A DNA stretch of 64,000 nucleotides from Pseudomonas sp. 31-12 (GTDB lineage: Bacteria > Pseudomonadota > Gammaproteobacteria > Pseudomonadales > Pseudomonadaceae), in contig NZ_CP029482.1 in NCBI RefSeq assembly GCF_003151075.1, positions 6,076,001 to 6,140,000 of the forward strand, written 5' to 3'. Position numbers and translations under genes: made by a program. The first letter of the stretch is position 1. Every line of letters starts with the position of its first letter. Positions 20,599-30,011 of the stretch are shown here, piece after piece. Below the pieces are notes generated by a model, which searched no databases, had not been told where the DNA came from, and was given only the letters and a program-made list of their open reading frames with translations.

Positions 20599-21870
20599 TC
20601 AGACCGACGCCTGGCCGCGCAACTGGCCATCACCGACCACGATGTACTTCTCGCAGGTCAGACCTTCGAGGCCCACCGGGCCGCGGGCGTGCAGCTTATC
20701 AGTAGAAATGCCAATCTCGGCACCCAATCCGTATTCAAAGCCATCGGCGAAGCAGGTCGGCGTGTTGATCATCACCGACGACGAATCGACTTCCGCCACA
20801 AAACGCCGGGTGTCGGCGAGGTTTTCACTGACGATCGAGTCGGTGTGATGCGAGCCGTACTGATTGATGTGCTCGATCGCCTGGTCCAGCCCGTCAACGA
20901 CGCGGATCGACAGAATCGGCGCCAGGTATTCGGTGTTCCAGTCTTCGTCAGTGGCCAAGACAGCCTCGATGATCGCCCGGGTGCGCTCGCAACCGCGCAG
21001 CTCGACGGCTTTTTCGCGGAACTGTGCGGCCATCGACGGCAGGAAATCCTTGGCGACGGCTTGATCCACCAGCAGCGTTTCCATCGCGCCACAGATGCCA
21101 TAACGGTAAGTCTTGGCATTGAAGGCGATGCGCTGGGCTTTCGGCAGATCGGCGTGGGCGCTGACGTAGACGTGGCAGATACCGTCCAGGTGTTTGATCA
21201 CCGGCACGCGGGCATCGCGGCTGACGCGTTCGATCAAGCCACGGCCGCCACGGGGCACGATGACGTCGACGTATTCGGGCATGGTGATCAGCGCGCCAAC
21301 GGCGGCACGGTCGGTGGTTTCGACTACTTGCACGACGGCAGCGGGCAATTCTGCCTCGGCCAGGCCACGTTGAATGCAGGCAGCGATGGCGCGATTGGAA
21401 TTTATCGCCTCGGAACCGCCACGCAGGATGGTTGCATTGCCGGATTTCAGGCAAAGGCTCGCGGCATCGATGGTCACGTTCGGCCGGGATTCGTAGATGA
21501 TCCCGATCACGCCCAACGGCACGCGCATCTTGCCGACCTGAATGCCCGATGGCCGGAAGCTCATGTCGCGAATCGCGCCGACAGGGTCCGGCAGCGCCGC
21601 GACCTGACGCAAGCCGACGATCATGCCGTCGATGCGTTCCGGGGTCAGCGCCAGACGCTCAAGCAATGCCGGTTCGAGACCATTGGCACGACCTGCAGCC
21701 AAATCCAGCTCATTGGCCGCCGTCAGCTCGGCGCGTGCAGCGTCCAGCGCATTGGCAGCCGCCTGCAAGGCGCGGTTTTTCTGCGCAGTGCTGGCACGGC
21801 CAATGACGCGAGAAGCCTCGCGGGCGGCGCGACCCAGGCGGGTCATGTAGTCAAGAACGGACTCAGTCAT
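20599..21870 (-). CDS. proA: Glutamate-5-semialdehyde dehydrogenase (gamma-glutamyl phosphate reductase)
   Basis: NADPH-dependent second enzyme of proline synthesis, 423 residues. It has the aldehyde-dehydrogenase fold, with [20 protein letters not shown] near residue 115, [16 protein letters not shown] and the active-site Cys in [15 protein letters not shown]. It is the first gene of the proA-nadD-rsfS-rlmH-mrdA-rodA-mltB-rlpA series. The 189 bases up to the divergent glycosylase gene hold both promoters. Confidence 0.98.
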   Translation of the reverse strand: MTESVLDYMTRLGRAAREASRVIGRASTAQKNRALQAAANALDAARAELTAANELDLAAGRANGLEPALLERLALTPERIDGMIVGLRQVAALPDPVGAIRDMSFRPSGIQVGKMRVPLGVIGIIYESRPNVTIDAASLCLKSGNATILRGGSEAINSNRAIAACIQRGLAEAELPAAVVQVVETTDRAAVGALITMPEYVDVIVPRGGRGLIERVSRDARVPVIKHLDGICHVYVSAHADLPKAQRIAFNAKTYRYGICGAMETLLVDQAVAKDFLPSMAAQFREKAVELRGCERTRAIIEAVLATDEDWNTEYLAPILSIRVVDGLDQAIEHINQYGSHHTDSIVSENLADTRRFVAEVDSSSVMINTPTCFADGFEYGLGAEIGISTDKLHARGPVGLEGLTCEKYIVVGDGQLRGQASV

Positions 21871-22059
21871 TGTCTGTGGTGGTCTTTGCTAAGGTCTTGG
21901 TAAAGAGTAAAGCGGCAGATTATAGCTGTCGCGTCCCGGGACTAACAGCGGTGACGGGCGGATGGTCGAAATGGAGGGCAATTAGCCGACGTTCAGCCGG
22001 GATTAAGCTGCAGATTGTTATCATCACGACTCAATCAGCCTTGATAAACATCGTTCATC

Positions 22060-22758
22060 ATGTCCAACCTGACTGTTCGAGCGTCCGCTGCAGGCCTGCC
22101 CACGGGGCTCCCGGACGAGTTTTTCGACCGCGACGCGCAAACCCTGGCCCGGGATTTACTCGGCAAAGTCATCCGTCATCGAGTCGGTGACCTGTGGCTC
22201 AGCGCCCGGATTATCGAGACCGAGGCCTATTACTGCGAAGAAAAAGGCAGCCACGCGTCCCTCGGCTACACAGAAAAGCGTAAGGCTTTGTTTCTGGATG
22301 GCGGGCACATCTATATGTATTACGCCCGCGGTGGTGATTCCCTGAACTTCAGCGCCCAGGGGCCGGGCAACGCGGTACTGATCAAATCTGCCTATCCATG
22401 GGTCGACGAGTTGAGCGGGCCGGCGAGCCTTGCGCAGATGCTGCTGAACAACCCCGACGCCCAAGGCCGCCCTCGCCCGTCGCAAAAGCTTTGCGCCGGG
22501 CAGACATTGCTTTGCAAGTCGCTGGGTTTGAAGGTACCGGCCTGGGATGCCAAGCGTTTTGACCATGAAGTGTTGCTGGTCGAAGACGTCGGCCCGGCGC
22601 CTGTTCACATCATTCAAACCACGCGACTGGGCATCCCCCATGGGCGTGATGAGCATTTGATGTACCGCTTCGTCGACGCAGCTTACGCGCCGTATTGCAC
22701 GCGGAACCCGATGCGAAGGGGGCAGGTCGAAGGTCGCGATTATTTTTTGCTGTCCTGA
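22060..22758 (+). CDS. DNA-3-methyladenine glycosylase (AAG/MPG family)
   Basis: Base-excision-repair enzyme that removes alkylated and deaminated purines. It belongs to the AAG/MPG fold rather than the HhH Tag or AlkA folds. The 232 residues include the family markers DLLGKVIRH, the catalytic Glu region IIETEAYYCEEKGSHASLG, and GGHIYMYYARGGDSLNFSAQGPGNAVLIKSAYP. The ATG at 22060 follows an AT-rich leader. It is divergent from proA, as in PAO1. Confidence 0.95.
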   Translation: MSNLTVRASAAGLPTGLPDEFFDRDAQTLARDLLGKVIRHRVGDLWLSARIIETEAYYCEEKGSHASLGYTEKRKALFLDGGHIYMYYARGGDSLNFSAQGPGNAVLIKSAYPWVDELSGPASLAQMLLNNPDAQGRPRPSQKLCAGQTLLCKSLGLKVPAWDAKRFDHEVLLVEDVGPAPVHIIQTTRLGIPHGRDEHLMYRFVDAAYAPYCTRNPMRRGQVEGRDYFLLS

Positions 22759-22841
22759 ATAATGCCTCCCACATGGGTTGTAGTGTTTTGAAGATTGCGT
22801 TCGTCCCATGGGACCAATGAACATCAGAGGGAGTTGTTTTT

Positions 22842-24158
22842 ATGGGCCCATGGCTCGATAGCGTGACCGGTTGGCTGGCGGCTAACCCGCAATGGCTGGC
22901 CGCTGCGGTGTTCATCGTGGCATTCGTGGAATGCCTGGCAATTGCCGGGCTGATCGTGCCCGGCACGGTGTTGCTGTTCGCCGTGGCGGTGCTGGCCGGC
23001 AGCGGCGCGCTGTCATTGAGCGAAACGCTGTTGCTGGGGTTCGTCGCCGGCGTGCTGGGCGATATCGTTTCGTACTTCATCGGTCGACATTTCCACCAGA
23101 ACATCCGGCGTCTGCCTGGGCTGCGCCACCATCCGGAATGGATCGCCGGCGCCGAGGCGTATTTCCAGCGCTACGGCATCGCCAGCCTGCTGGTCGGCCG
23201 CTTTATCGGCCCGCTACGGCCGATGCTGCCGATGGTCGCCGGGATGTTCGACATGCCGTTCCCGCGCTTCGCCGCTGTCAGCTTGTTGGCCGCCGCAGGC
23301 TGGAGCGTTGCGTACCTGCTGCCCGGATGGGCCACGGGCGCGGCGATTCGCTTGCCATTACCCGAAGGTTTCTGGCCTGAAGCAGGGATCGTCGCCGGCA
23401 GCATTGCGCTAATGATCGGCTTGAGCGTGACCAGCAGCCTGCGCCGCCATCGCCACGCCACCGCCTATATAGCGAGCCTCGGCTTGTTGATTCTGGCGGG
23501 GCTGTTTATCGGCTACCCGCACCTGACCGCGCTCGATCAAGGCGTGATGACCCTGGTGCAGGAACACCGCAGCCCGATGCTCGATGAAGTGGCCGTCACC
23601 TTCACGCTGATCGGCGAATTCCGCAACATGCTGGTGTTCAGCGCCCTGCTGACTGGCTTGCTGCTGCTCACCCGGCAGTGGCGCCAGGCGATTTTCGCCG
23701 GCGGCACCCTGCTCTTCACCGCGCTCGGCAACACGTTCACCAAACAATTTTTCGCCCGTGTGCGCCCGGAAGTGCTGAGCGACCCGCTCACCAGCTACAG
23801 CATGCCCAGCGGCCACGCCTCGGGCGCCTTCGCCTTGTTCCTGACCCTCGCCGTGCTGGCCGGTCGCGACCAACCGCCGCGCATGCGCCTGACTTGGTTG
23901 CTGCTGGGTTGTCTGCCGGCCCTGGCGATTGCCCTGTCCCGGGTATACCTGGGCGCGCACTGGCCGACGGATATACTGGCCGGCGCGATGCTGGCGGCCG
24001 GCGTGTGTGCCGCCAGCTTGTGGCTGAGCCAGCGCCAGACACCGCTCAATGCCATGCCGCCCAAGGTCTGGTGGCTGGTATTGCCGGCGATGGTGGCGCT
24101 GTTCGGGTTCTTCGCATTGCGACATCTGCCGCATGCGATGTTGCGGTATGCCTACTGA
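22842..24158 (+). CDS. DedA-PAP2 fusion: membrane lipid-carrier transporter/phosphatase
   Basis: A 438-residue polytopic membrane protein made of two families. Residues about 1-200 are a DedA (VTT) domain, with acidic ECLAIAGLIVPGTVLL and the conserved GRFIGPLRPMLPMVAGMFDMP. Residues about 230-400 are a PAP2 phosphatase with complete motifs: KQFFARVRP (KX6RP), MPSGHASG (PSGH) and SRVYLGAHWPTD (SRX5HX3D). DedA proteins include undecaprenyl-phosphate flippases, and PAP2 proteins include undecaprenyl-pyrophosphate phosphatases. A joint lipid-carrier recycling role is therefore attractive but inferred. The stop codon abuts the stop of the convergent next gene. Confidence 0.93.
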   Translation: MGPWLDSVTGWLAANPQWLAAAVFIVAFVECLAIAGLIVPGTVLLFAVAVLAGSGALSLSETLLLGFVAGVLGDIVSYFIGRHFHQNIRRLPGLRHHPEWIAGAEAYFQRYGIASLLVGRFIGPLRPMLPMVAGMFDMPFPRFAAVSLLAAAGWSVAYLLPGWATGAAIRLPLPEGFWPEAGIVAGSIALMIGLSVTSSLRRHRHATAYIASLGLLILAGLFIGYPHLTALDQGVMTLVQEHRSPMLDEVAVTFTLIGEFRNMLVFSALLTGLLLLTRQWRQAIFAGGTLLFTALGNTFTKQFFARVRPEVLSDPLTSYSMPSGHASGAFALFLTLAVLAGRDQPPRMRLTWLLLGCLPALAIALSRVYLGAHWPTDILAGAMLAAGVCAASLWLSQRQTPLNAMPPKVWWLVLPAMVALFGFFALRHLPHAMLRYAY

Positions 24159-24755
24159 TCAGGCAAACAACTCGCCCTGCAACTCATCCAGCAACGCCTG
24201 AATCGCATCCAGTCGCTGTTGGGGATCATCGAGTTGCAGCAGGTCGATCTTGTCCAGCTCGGCGAACGGCAGCAGGTACGCCAACTGATTCGCCAGCGAC
24301 TGTTGCCCGGTCGCATCGGTGCCCATGTTCAACGCCTCGACCATCGGGTGTTCGGCCAATGCCTTGAGGAGTGCGACCAGGTCGGCATCCTCGTCCTGCA
24401 GCGGTTGCTCAGGCTCGTCTTCCAGCCACTCGACGTCAGCGACGGTCAACTGATCGCGCTGCACCTCGGTGCGCAATACATGAAAACGCCGCCCACCCTG
24501 CACGCGAATGCCCAGCAGGCCATTGTCCTGTTGCTTGAAATCGGTGATCAGCGCCTCACACCCCACCAGCGCATAGCCGGCCGGAGCAATGCCGACTTCT
24601 TCGCCGTCGAGAATGCACACCACGCCGAAACCGCCGCCCTGCTTCATGCAGCGGCCGATCATGTCCAGGTAGCGCGCCTCGAAGATCTGCAAGTCGAGGA
24701 TGCAACCAGGGAACAGCACCGTGTTCAACGGGAAAAGCGGCAAGCTCATAGACAT
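24159..24755 (-). CDS. LON peptidase substrate-binding-domain protein
   Basis: A 198-residue cytosolic protein formed almost entirely by the N-terminal (LAN/PUA-like) domain of Lon, without the ATPase and protease parts. Conserved features are LPLFPLNTVLFPGCILDLQIFEARY at the start and GFGVVCILDGEEVG. The role is unknown. The gene overlaps no neighbour, but its stop directly abuts the convergent DedA-PAP2 gene. It follows lrgB by 4 bases on the same strand and is probably cotranscribed with cidA-lrgB. Confidence 0.9.
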   Translation of the reverse strand: MSMSLPLFPLNTVLFPGCILDLQIFEARYLDMIGRCMKQGGGFGVVCILDGEEVGIAPAGYALVGCEALITDFKQQDNGLLGIRVQGGRRFHVLRTEVQRDQLTVADVEWLEDEPEQPLQDEDADLVALLKALAEHPMVEALNMGTDATGQQSLANQLAYLLPFAELDKIDLLQLDDPQQRLDAIQALLDELQGELFA

Positions 24756-24759
24756 TTCC

Positions 24760-25476
24760 TTACACCACTATCGACACCGCCAACGGCAGGAACACCGCCG
24801 TGGCTACGCCCATCAGACTCATCGCCAGCGCCGCGAAGGCGCCGCATTCTTCACTTTCCTGCAAGGCCACCGAGGTGCCGACCGCGTGGGCGGTCATGCC
24901 CAGCGCCATGCCCCGGGCTTCAGGGCTGTGCACACCCAGCCGGGTCAGCAGACTCGGCCCGAAGATCGCACCGATCACGCCGGTGATCAACACGAACACC
25001 GCCGCCAGCGCCGCGACACCACCGATCTGCTCGGCCACCAACATGGCAATCGGCGACGTCACCGACTTCGGCGCCATGGTCATCAGGATCATGTGCTCGG
25101 CGCCAAACCACCAGCCCAGCAACACACCCATGCCCGTGGCAACCACGCCGCCTATCACCAGCGTAGTAAATATCGGCCAGAACAACTGCCGAATCCGTCG
25201 CAGATTGAGGTACAGCGGCACCGCCAGTGCAACGGTCGCAGGCCCGAGCAGGATGCTGAGGATCTCGGTGCTCTTGCGGTATTCGATAAAGGTGATGCCA
25301 CACACCGTCAGCACGCCGATCACCAACAGCATGGAGACCAGCACCGGTTGCAGAAAGATCCAGCGGGTCTTCTCGAAGGCCGCCAGCACCAGCTGATAAG
25401 CGCCCAACGTAATGCCGATGCCGAACAACGGATGATGGATCACCGAATCCAGCGCGCCGTGCCAGTCGAGGATCAT
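24760..25476 (-). CDS. LrgB/CidB family membrane protein
   Basis: Multi-span inner-membrane protein of 238 residues, the partner of LrgA/CidA holin-like proteins. Family motifs include FLQPVLVSMLLVIG, ILLGPATVALAVPLY, PKSVTSPIAM and GMTAHAVGTSVALQESEECGAFAAL. The ATG at 25476 overlaps the stop of the upstream cidA-type gene as ATGA; an open frame further upstream is not coding. Such pairs are linked to murein-hydrolase control or to transport of pyruvate and other small metabolites; the sequence does not decide which. Confidence 0.93.
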   Translation of the reverse strand: MILDWHGALDSVIHHPLFGIGITLGAYQLVLAAFEKTRWIFLQPVLVSMLLVIGVLTVCGITFIEYRKSTEILSILLGPATVALAVPLYLNLRRIRQLFWPIFTTLVIGGVVATGMGVLLGWWFGAEHMILMTMAPKSVTSPIAMLVAEQIGGVAALAAVFVLITGVIGAIFGPSLLTRLGVHSPEARGMALGMTAHAVGTSVALQESEECGAFAALAMSLMGVATAVFLPLAVSIVV

Positions 25477-25835
25477 GGGCGATCTCCGCGGTGGGCATGA
25501 CGCTTGACCATGCGCTGCATCAGCACCCCGGCAAACGCCATGGACAACACCAGCGACAACACCAGTGCGCCGACGATGGCCCAGAAATCCGCGGCGATGT
25601 CCTTGGCGTAAACCATCACGCCCACGGCCGGCGGCACCAGCAGCAACGGCAAATAACGCAGCAGGCTGCTGGCCGCCAGGTTCAGCGGCTCGCCGACCTG
25701 CCCGCGTGAAATCAGGTACACCAGCAACAGCAGCAGGCCGACAATCGGCCCAGGCAGTACCGGTAAAAACAAATGGTTGATGGCTGTGCCCAGCAATTGG
25801 AACAGCACCAGCCAGGTCAGGCCACGTAACAACAT
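25473..25835 (-). CDS. CidA/LrgA family holin-like protein
   Basis: A 120-residue protein with about four membrane spans (TWLVLFQLLGTAINHLFL, GPIVGLLLLLVYLI, LPLLLVPPAVGVMVY, VGALVLSLVLSMAFAG) and a basic tail. The conserved LPGPIVGLLLL motif identifies the family. The ATG at 25835 has GGGAG 8 bases upstream. The stop overlaps lrgB, so the two proteins are made together. Confidence 0.92.
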   Translation of the reverse strand: MLLRGLTWLVLFQLLGTAINHLFLPVLPGPIVGLLLLLVYLISRGQVGEPLNLAASSLLRYLPLLLVPPAVGVMVYAKDIAADFWAIVGALVLSLVLSMAFAGVLMQRMVKRHAHRGDRP

Positions 25836-26032
25836 CCAGCATCTCCCGCACGCACTCCCCACCAAACAGGGGCCGGGCATTATAAGCACGTCAACGCTAT
25901 GGATCGGCATTCGCCAAAAGCATGGTCGGTTGACCGGAGCAATTTGCCATGTTGATCTAAAGTGGTTCACAGGGAGGCCAAATCCCCCCACTCGAAAAAC
26001 TATAAATCCGATGAAACCCAAGGAGAGTCTCA

Positions 26033-26488
26033 ATGCCCTATGTTCCCGTTGCAGAGCTCAAAGATTATGTCGGCAAGGAACTCGGACGTTCCGAATGGCT
26101 CACCATCGATCAGGAGCGCATCAACCTGTTCGCAGAAGCCACAGGTGATTATCAGTTCATCCACGTCGACCCGGTCAAAGCCGCGCAAACGCCATTTGGC
26201 AGCACCATTGCACACGGATTTCTGTCGCTGTCGCTGATCCCGAAACTGATGGAAGACATCCTGATCCTCCCTCAAGGGGCGAAGATGGTGGTCAACTATG
26301 GTCTGGACAGCGTGCGTTTCATTCAGCCAGTGAAGGTCAACTCCAGGGTTCGACTCAAGGTCGACATGAACGAAGTCATCGAGAAGAAACCCGGTCAATG
26401 GCTGCTCAAAGCCACCGCCACGCTTGAAATCGAAGGATCGGACAAACCGGCGTATATCGCCGAGCCGCTGTCCCTCTGTTTCGTCTGA
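26033..26488 (+). CDS. MaoC-like (R)-enoyl-CoA hydratase family protein
   Basis: A 151-residue hot-dog-fold hydratase. The catalytic hydratase-2 motif is present as FAEATGDYQFIHVDPVKA with Asp and His, followed by FGSTIAHGFLSLSLIP. AAGGAG precedes the ATG. NodN-like and PhaJ-like members act on (R)-3-hydroxyacyl-CoA or related thioesters; the substrate here is not evident, and no fatty-acid or PHA gene adjoins. It is divergent from the cidA-lrgB genes. Confidence 0.9.
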   Translation: MPYVPVAELKDYVGKELGRSEWLTIDQERINLFAEATGDYQFIHVDPVKAAQTPFGSTIAHGFLSLSLIPKLMEDILILPQGAKMVVNYGLDSVRFIQPVKVNSRVRLKVDMNEVIEKKPGQWLLKATATLEIEGSDKPAYIAEPLSLCFV

Positions 26489-26603
26489 CACAGGCCTGAT
26501 TGCGAAACAGCTCACGCTGTTTCGCGCCGTGTCTCTGCCGTGTCTCTATAAATGCGACACATAGCTGCGGCATACTCCGTCGCATAATTGCCCGGATCCC
26601 GCT

Positions 26604-28322
26604 ATGCGCTCACTTGCCCTCCTCGCCTTGACCCTGTTGCTCACCGCTTGCGGCGATGGCGAATCGCTGCTGCCTCCGGATGCCCGCTTGCCGGACGGCG
26701 GGCGCTATCGCGGTGATCTGGTCAACGGCTTGCTGCAAGGCCAGGGCCGCATCGACTACCCCAATGGCAGCTGGTACGCCGGCGAGTTCGACAAAGGCCA
26801 ATGGCATGGCCAGGGCGAATGGCATGGCAGCAACGGCGAGGTCTATCGCGGCCAATTCAATCAAGGCTTGTTCGACGGCCAAGGCACACTGACCACCAAC
26901 GGCAGCAGCTACACCGGCGGATTCAAACTCGGCCGTCGTGATGGCGAGGGCACGCTCAAAGAAAACGCGATGACCTATCGCGGTGAATTCAAGGCCGATC
27001 AATATTCAGGGCTCGGTCGTCTCGAACTCGACGACGGCAGCTCCTACCAGGGCCAGTTCGCCTACGGTAAACCCAACGGTGAAGGCCAGCGCGGCGACGC
27101 CAGCGGCAATCAGTTCACCGGGCACTTCAAGGACGGTCAGCTGGAAGGCAACGGGACCTTCAACAGCGCCGACGGCGACATCTACGTCGGTGGCTTCAAG
27201 AACAATCAACTGCACGGCAAGGGCCGCTACGAGAACGCCGACGGCGATGTCTGGCTGGGCCAGTTCAAGGAAGGCTCGCTGAACGGCAAGGGCGAGTTGA
27301 TTGGTGCCGATGCCAGTCATTACGTCGGCCAGTTCAGCGACTGGCGCTTCAGCGGCCAAGGCCGATTGAACCTGCCCGACGGCAGCTTCTACATCGGCCA
27401 GTTCGACGCAGACGCCTATTCGGGGCGCGGCACGCTGGTGCTGACGGACGGCACGGTGCAAAGCGGCACGTGGATCAATGGTCAGCGGGTCCGCGATGCC
27501 GATGGCAAATTGTTGCCCGATAGCCTGGAGCTCGGTTTGCTGGCCCAGGGCCGTTTGCTCGACGATGCACTGACCAACGTGCCGGCCTCGACGCCAGCGG
27601 TTGAGCTGTACACGTTGACCGTCGGCGGTGACGGTAAGCAGAGCGTGTTCCTGCGTGAGTCCGATTACGTCAGCAACATGCTGACCAGCCGCTTCGGCGC
27701 CTTCGGCCAGATCCGCCTGGTGAACCATCGCGATCACCTCGTCGACCGGCCGATGGCCACCCGGGAAAACCTGCGCCGCGCTGCGTTGACCCTCGCCGAG
27801 CGCAGTGGCCCGGAAGACTTGATTTTCATCTACCTGACCAGCCACGGCAGCAGCGAACATGAACTGGTGCTCGACCAGCCGCGCATGGAGTTGGCCGATC
27901 TGCCGGCCGATGAACTCGCCGCCGTCCTCGCACCGCTGAAAAATCGCGACAAGATCATCGTGATTTCATCCTGCTACTCCGGCGGTTTCATCCCCGCGCT
28001 CAAAGATGAACGCACGCTGATCATGACCGCCTCACGCGCTGACCGGGTGTCCTTCGGTTGCTCGGAAGAAGCCAATTTCACCTACTTCGGCGATGCGCTT
28101 TTTGCCCAGGCACTGAACCAGACCGATGACCTGGAGCAGGCCTTCAAGCTGGCCAAGGCCACGGTGGCGGAGCGTGAGCTGGCTGACGGCTTCGAAGCCT
28201 CTGAACCGCAGATCTGGGCGCCGAAAACCGTTCTCTCGCACTGGCAGCTGTTACGCAAGCAGCAGGCACGAAAAGCACTACAAAGTGTCTCTATCAGCAA
28301 CAAGGATGCAAAGAGCAACTAA
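26604..28322 (+). CDS. MORN-repeat lipoprotein with C13 (legumain/caspase-like) peptidase domain
   Basis: A 572-residue predicted lipoprotein. The signal peptide ends in lipobox LLTAC. Residues about 30-300 hold eleven full and one partial MORN repeats of about 23 residues (pattern YxGxFxxGxxxGxGxxxxxxG). A C-terminal Peptidase_C13 domain follows, with the catalytic His in LTSHGSS (His414) and Cys in SSCYSGGF (Cys457). This suggests a surface- or periplasm-anchored cysteine peptidase on a beta-sheet stalk. Substrate and role are unknown. It stands 28 bases before the next gene and may be cotranscribed with it. Confidence 0.92.
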   Translation: MRSLALLALTLLLTACGDGESLLPPDARLPDGGRYRGDLVNGLLQGQGRIDYPNGSWYAGEFDKGQWHGQGEWHGSNGEVYRGQFNQGLFDGQGTLTTNGSSYTGGFKLGRRDGEGTLKENAMTYRGEFKADQYSGLGRLELDDGSSYQGQFAYGKPNGEGQRGDASGNQFTGHFKDGQLEGNGTFNSADGDIYVGGFKNNQLHGKGRYENADGDVWLGQFKEGSLNGKGELIGADASHYVGQFSDWRFSGQGRLNLPDGSFYIGQFDADAYSGRGTLVLTDGTVQSGTWINGQRVRDADGKLLPDSLELGLLAQGRLLDDALTNVPASTPAVELYTLTVGGDGKQSVFLRESDYVSNMLTSRFGAFGQIRLVNHRDHLVDRPMATRENLRRAALTLAERSGPEDLIFIYLTSHGSSEHELVLDQPRMELADLPADELAAVLAPLKNRDKIIVISSCYSGGFIPALKDERTLIMTASRADRVSFGCSEEANFTYFGDALFAQALNQTDDLEQAFKLAKATVAERELADGFEASEPQIWAPKTVLSHWQLLRKQQARKALQSVSISNKDAKSN

Positions 28323-28349
28323 GCTGAACAGTATCAAGGGGGAAACACT

Positions 28350-28991
28350 ATGTACTTGACGCCTCAGCATGTATTGCTTGCCGGAGCTACCGGGTTGACC
28401 GGTGAACATCTGCTTGATCGCCTGCTCAATGAGCCAACGATTTCAAGGGTATTGGCCCCCTCACGCCGGCCACTGGCCGAGCATCCCCATCTGGAAAATC
28501 CGGTCGGTGACCCGGCGGTGTTTCTGCCGCAGTTGAACGGTCGCGTCGACATCGCCTACTGCTGCCTCGGCACCACGATCAAACAGGCCGGCTCCGAACA
28601 AGCCTTTCGTGCGGTGGACCTGGACATGGTGGTGGCGTTCGCCAAACGTGCGCGGGAGATGGGCGCACGACACCTGATCGTCATCAGTGCCTTGGGGGCC
28701 GATCGCAGATCCTCGGTTTTCTACAACCGGGTCAAAGGCGAGATGGAATACGCATTGCGTGCGCAGGACTGGCCGCAGCTGACCATTTGCCGACCTTCGG
28801 TGTTGTTGGGCGAGCGACTCGAACCGCGCACGGCTGAGCAATTTGTCGGGCCGTTGTCGCGCTTGATCCCTGGCAAATACCGCGGCATCGAAGCCTGCCA
28901 ATTGGCGCGGGCGATGTGGCGGCTGGCACTGGAAGAACAGGATGGGGTGCGGATTGTCGAATCGGACGAGTTGCGCAAGTTAGGCAAATAG
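28350..28991 (+). CDS. NAD(P)-binding Rossmann oxidoreductase
   Basis: A 213-residue atypical short-chain dehydrogenase-like protein of the NAD(P)H-binding group that includes HTATIP2/TIP30. The dinucleotide motif [11 protein letters not shown] is near the N terminus; [16 protein letters not shown] and [11 protein letters not shown], followed by [13 protein letters not shown], complete the family pattern. The product is cytosolic with no signal. GGGGG lies just before the ATG at 28350. The substrate is unknown. It closes a two-gene unit with the C13 lipoprotein. Confidence 0.85.
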   Translation: MYLTPQHVLLAGATGLTGEHLLDRLLNEPTISRVLAPSRRPLAEHPHLENPVGDPAVFLPQLNGRVDIAYCCLGTTIKQAGSEQAFRAVDLDMVVAFAKRAREMGARHLIVISALGADRRSSVFYNRVKGEMEYALRAQDWPQLTICRPSVLLGERLEPRTAEQFVGPLSRLIPGKYRGIEACQLARAMWRLALEEQDGVRIVESDELRKLGK

Positions 28992-29002
28992 TCCGCAGGA
29001 CC

Positions 29003-29094
29003 TGTGGCGAGGGGGCTTGCTCCCGTTGGACTGCGCAGCAGTCCCTATTTTGGGGCCGCTTCGCGACCCAACGGGGGCAAGCCCCCTCTCCACA
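29003..29094. repeat. REP-type inverted repeat, TGTGGCGAGGG class
   Basis: The arms GGGGGCTTGC and GCAAGCCCCC face each other between convergent genes, with the small palindrome CTGCGCAGCAG inside. Confidence 0.88.
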
Positions 29095-29101
29095 GGGTCT
29101 C

Positions 29102-29386
29102 CTACAACCCACCCGTTGCCTGAAAACTTACCCCGATCACCGTCAGCAATGACAACGGCAATAACAGCGTGTCGAGCAACGCGCTGGCCGGCAGGTCGAC
29201 ACCAGGGTAGCTCGGCGCTTCGGCGCCAAACCGGTCCATGGCGCAGCACCCACCGTTCATGGCGTACAAATCAAGACGCGTCCCGGCGTACACCACTGGC
29301 GCCCCCGGCTTGGCGGCGTCCAGCGTGCGTGCCGTGGCGCAGCCCGTCAGTTGCAGCGCCAGCAGCATAATCAGCAGCTTATTCAT
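29102..29386 (-). CDS. YceK/YidQ family small lipoprotein
   Basis: A 94-residue predicted lipoprotein. The signal peptide ends in lipobox LTGC; the family features [15 protein letters not shown] and [17 protein letters not shown] follow. The family (DUF1375) has no known function. The ATG overlaps the end of ubiX by 8 bases, so it is expressed with mpl-ubiX. Its stop lies 8 bases from a REP element. Confidence 0.85.
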   Translation of the reverse strand: MNKLLIMLLALQLTGCATARTLDAAKPGAPVVYAGTRLDLYAMNGGCCAMDRFGAEAPSYPGVDLPASALLDTLLLPLSLLTVIGVSFQATGGL

Positions 29387-30011
29387 CGCTGCTCAAATGA
29401 TGTTCGCCCCAGCGCGGCAGCATGTCTTGCGGGATGTTCAACAGGTTGAGAATCCGCGCCACCACAAAGTCGATCAAATCATCGATGGTCTGCGGTTGGT
29501 GATAGAAGCCAGGGGATGCCGGCAAAATCGTCACGCCCATGTTCGACAACTTGAGCATGTGCTCCAGATGAATGCTCGAATACGGCGCCTCGCGCGGCAC
29601 CAGAATCAACTGGCGACGCTCCTTCAACGTCACATCGGCAGCCCGCTCGATCAGGTTGTTGCAGGCACCGGTCGCGATGGCCGACAAGGTCCCGGTAGAG
29701 CAAGGCACCACCACCATCGCCGCGGGCGCACCGGAGCCCGAGGCCACCGGCGACATCCAGTCTTCCTTGCCGTACACCTTGATCTGCCCGGCCGCCGCGC
29801 CGGTGTATTCAGTGAGGAAGGCCTGCATCGACTGCGGCTTGGCCGGCAGCGTGACGTCAGTTTCGGTCGCCATCACCAGTTGCGCCGCCTTGGAGATCAG
29901 GAAGTGCACTTCGCGGTCTTCGCGGATCAGGCAGTCGAGCAGACGCAAACCGTACTGGGCGCCCGAAGCGCCGGTCATCGCGAGGGTGATGCGTTCCGGG
30001 CCGTTGTTCAT
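29379..30011 (-). CDS. ubiX: Flavin prenyltransferase UbiX
   Basis: Makes prenylated FMN, the cofactor of UbiD-type decarboxylases in ubiquinone synthesis. From the ATG at 30011 ([21 protein letters not shown]) it has 210 residues, the family length. The FMN-binding [29 protein letters not shown] and [17 protein letters not shown] motifs are present. The start overlaps the mpl stop as ATGA. The mpl-ubiX pairing is conserved in Pseudomonas. Confidence 0.97.
   Translation of the reverse strand: MNNGPERITLAMTGASGAQYGLRLLDCLIREDREVHFLISKAAQLVMATETDVTLPAKPQSMQAFLTEYTGAAAGQIKVYGKEDWMSPVASGSGAPAAMVVVPCSTGTLSAIATGACNNLIERAADVTLKERRQLILVPREAPYSSIHLEHMLKLSNMGVTILPASPGFYHQPQTIDDLIDFVVARILNLLNIPQDMLPRWGEHHLSSDE

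Noticed and set aside
25477..25851. N-terminal extension of the lrgB frame
   Set aside because: It overlaps cidA out of frame; the ATG at 25476 overlaps the cidA stop and fits the family start.
26030..26515. 161-codon minus-strand frame opposite the MaoC gene
   Set aside because: The MaoC frame has a ribosome-binding site and the catalytic motif; the opposite frame has neither.
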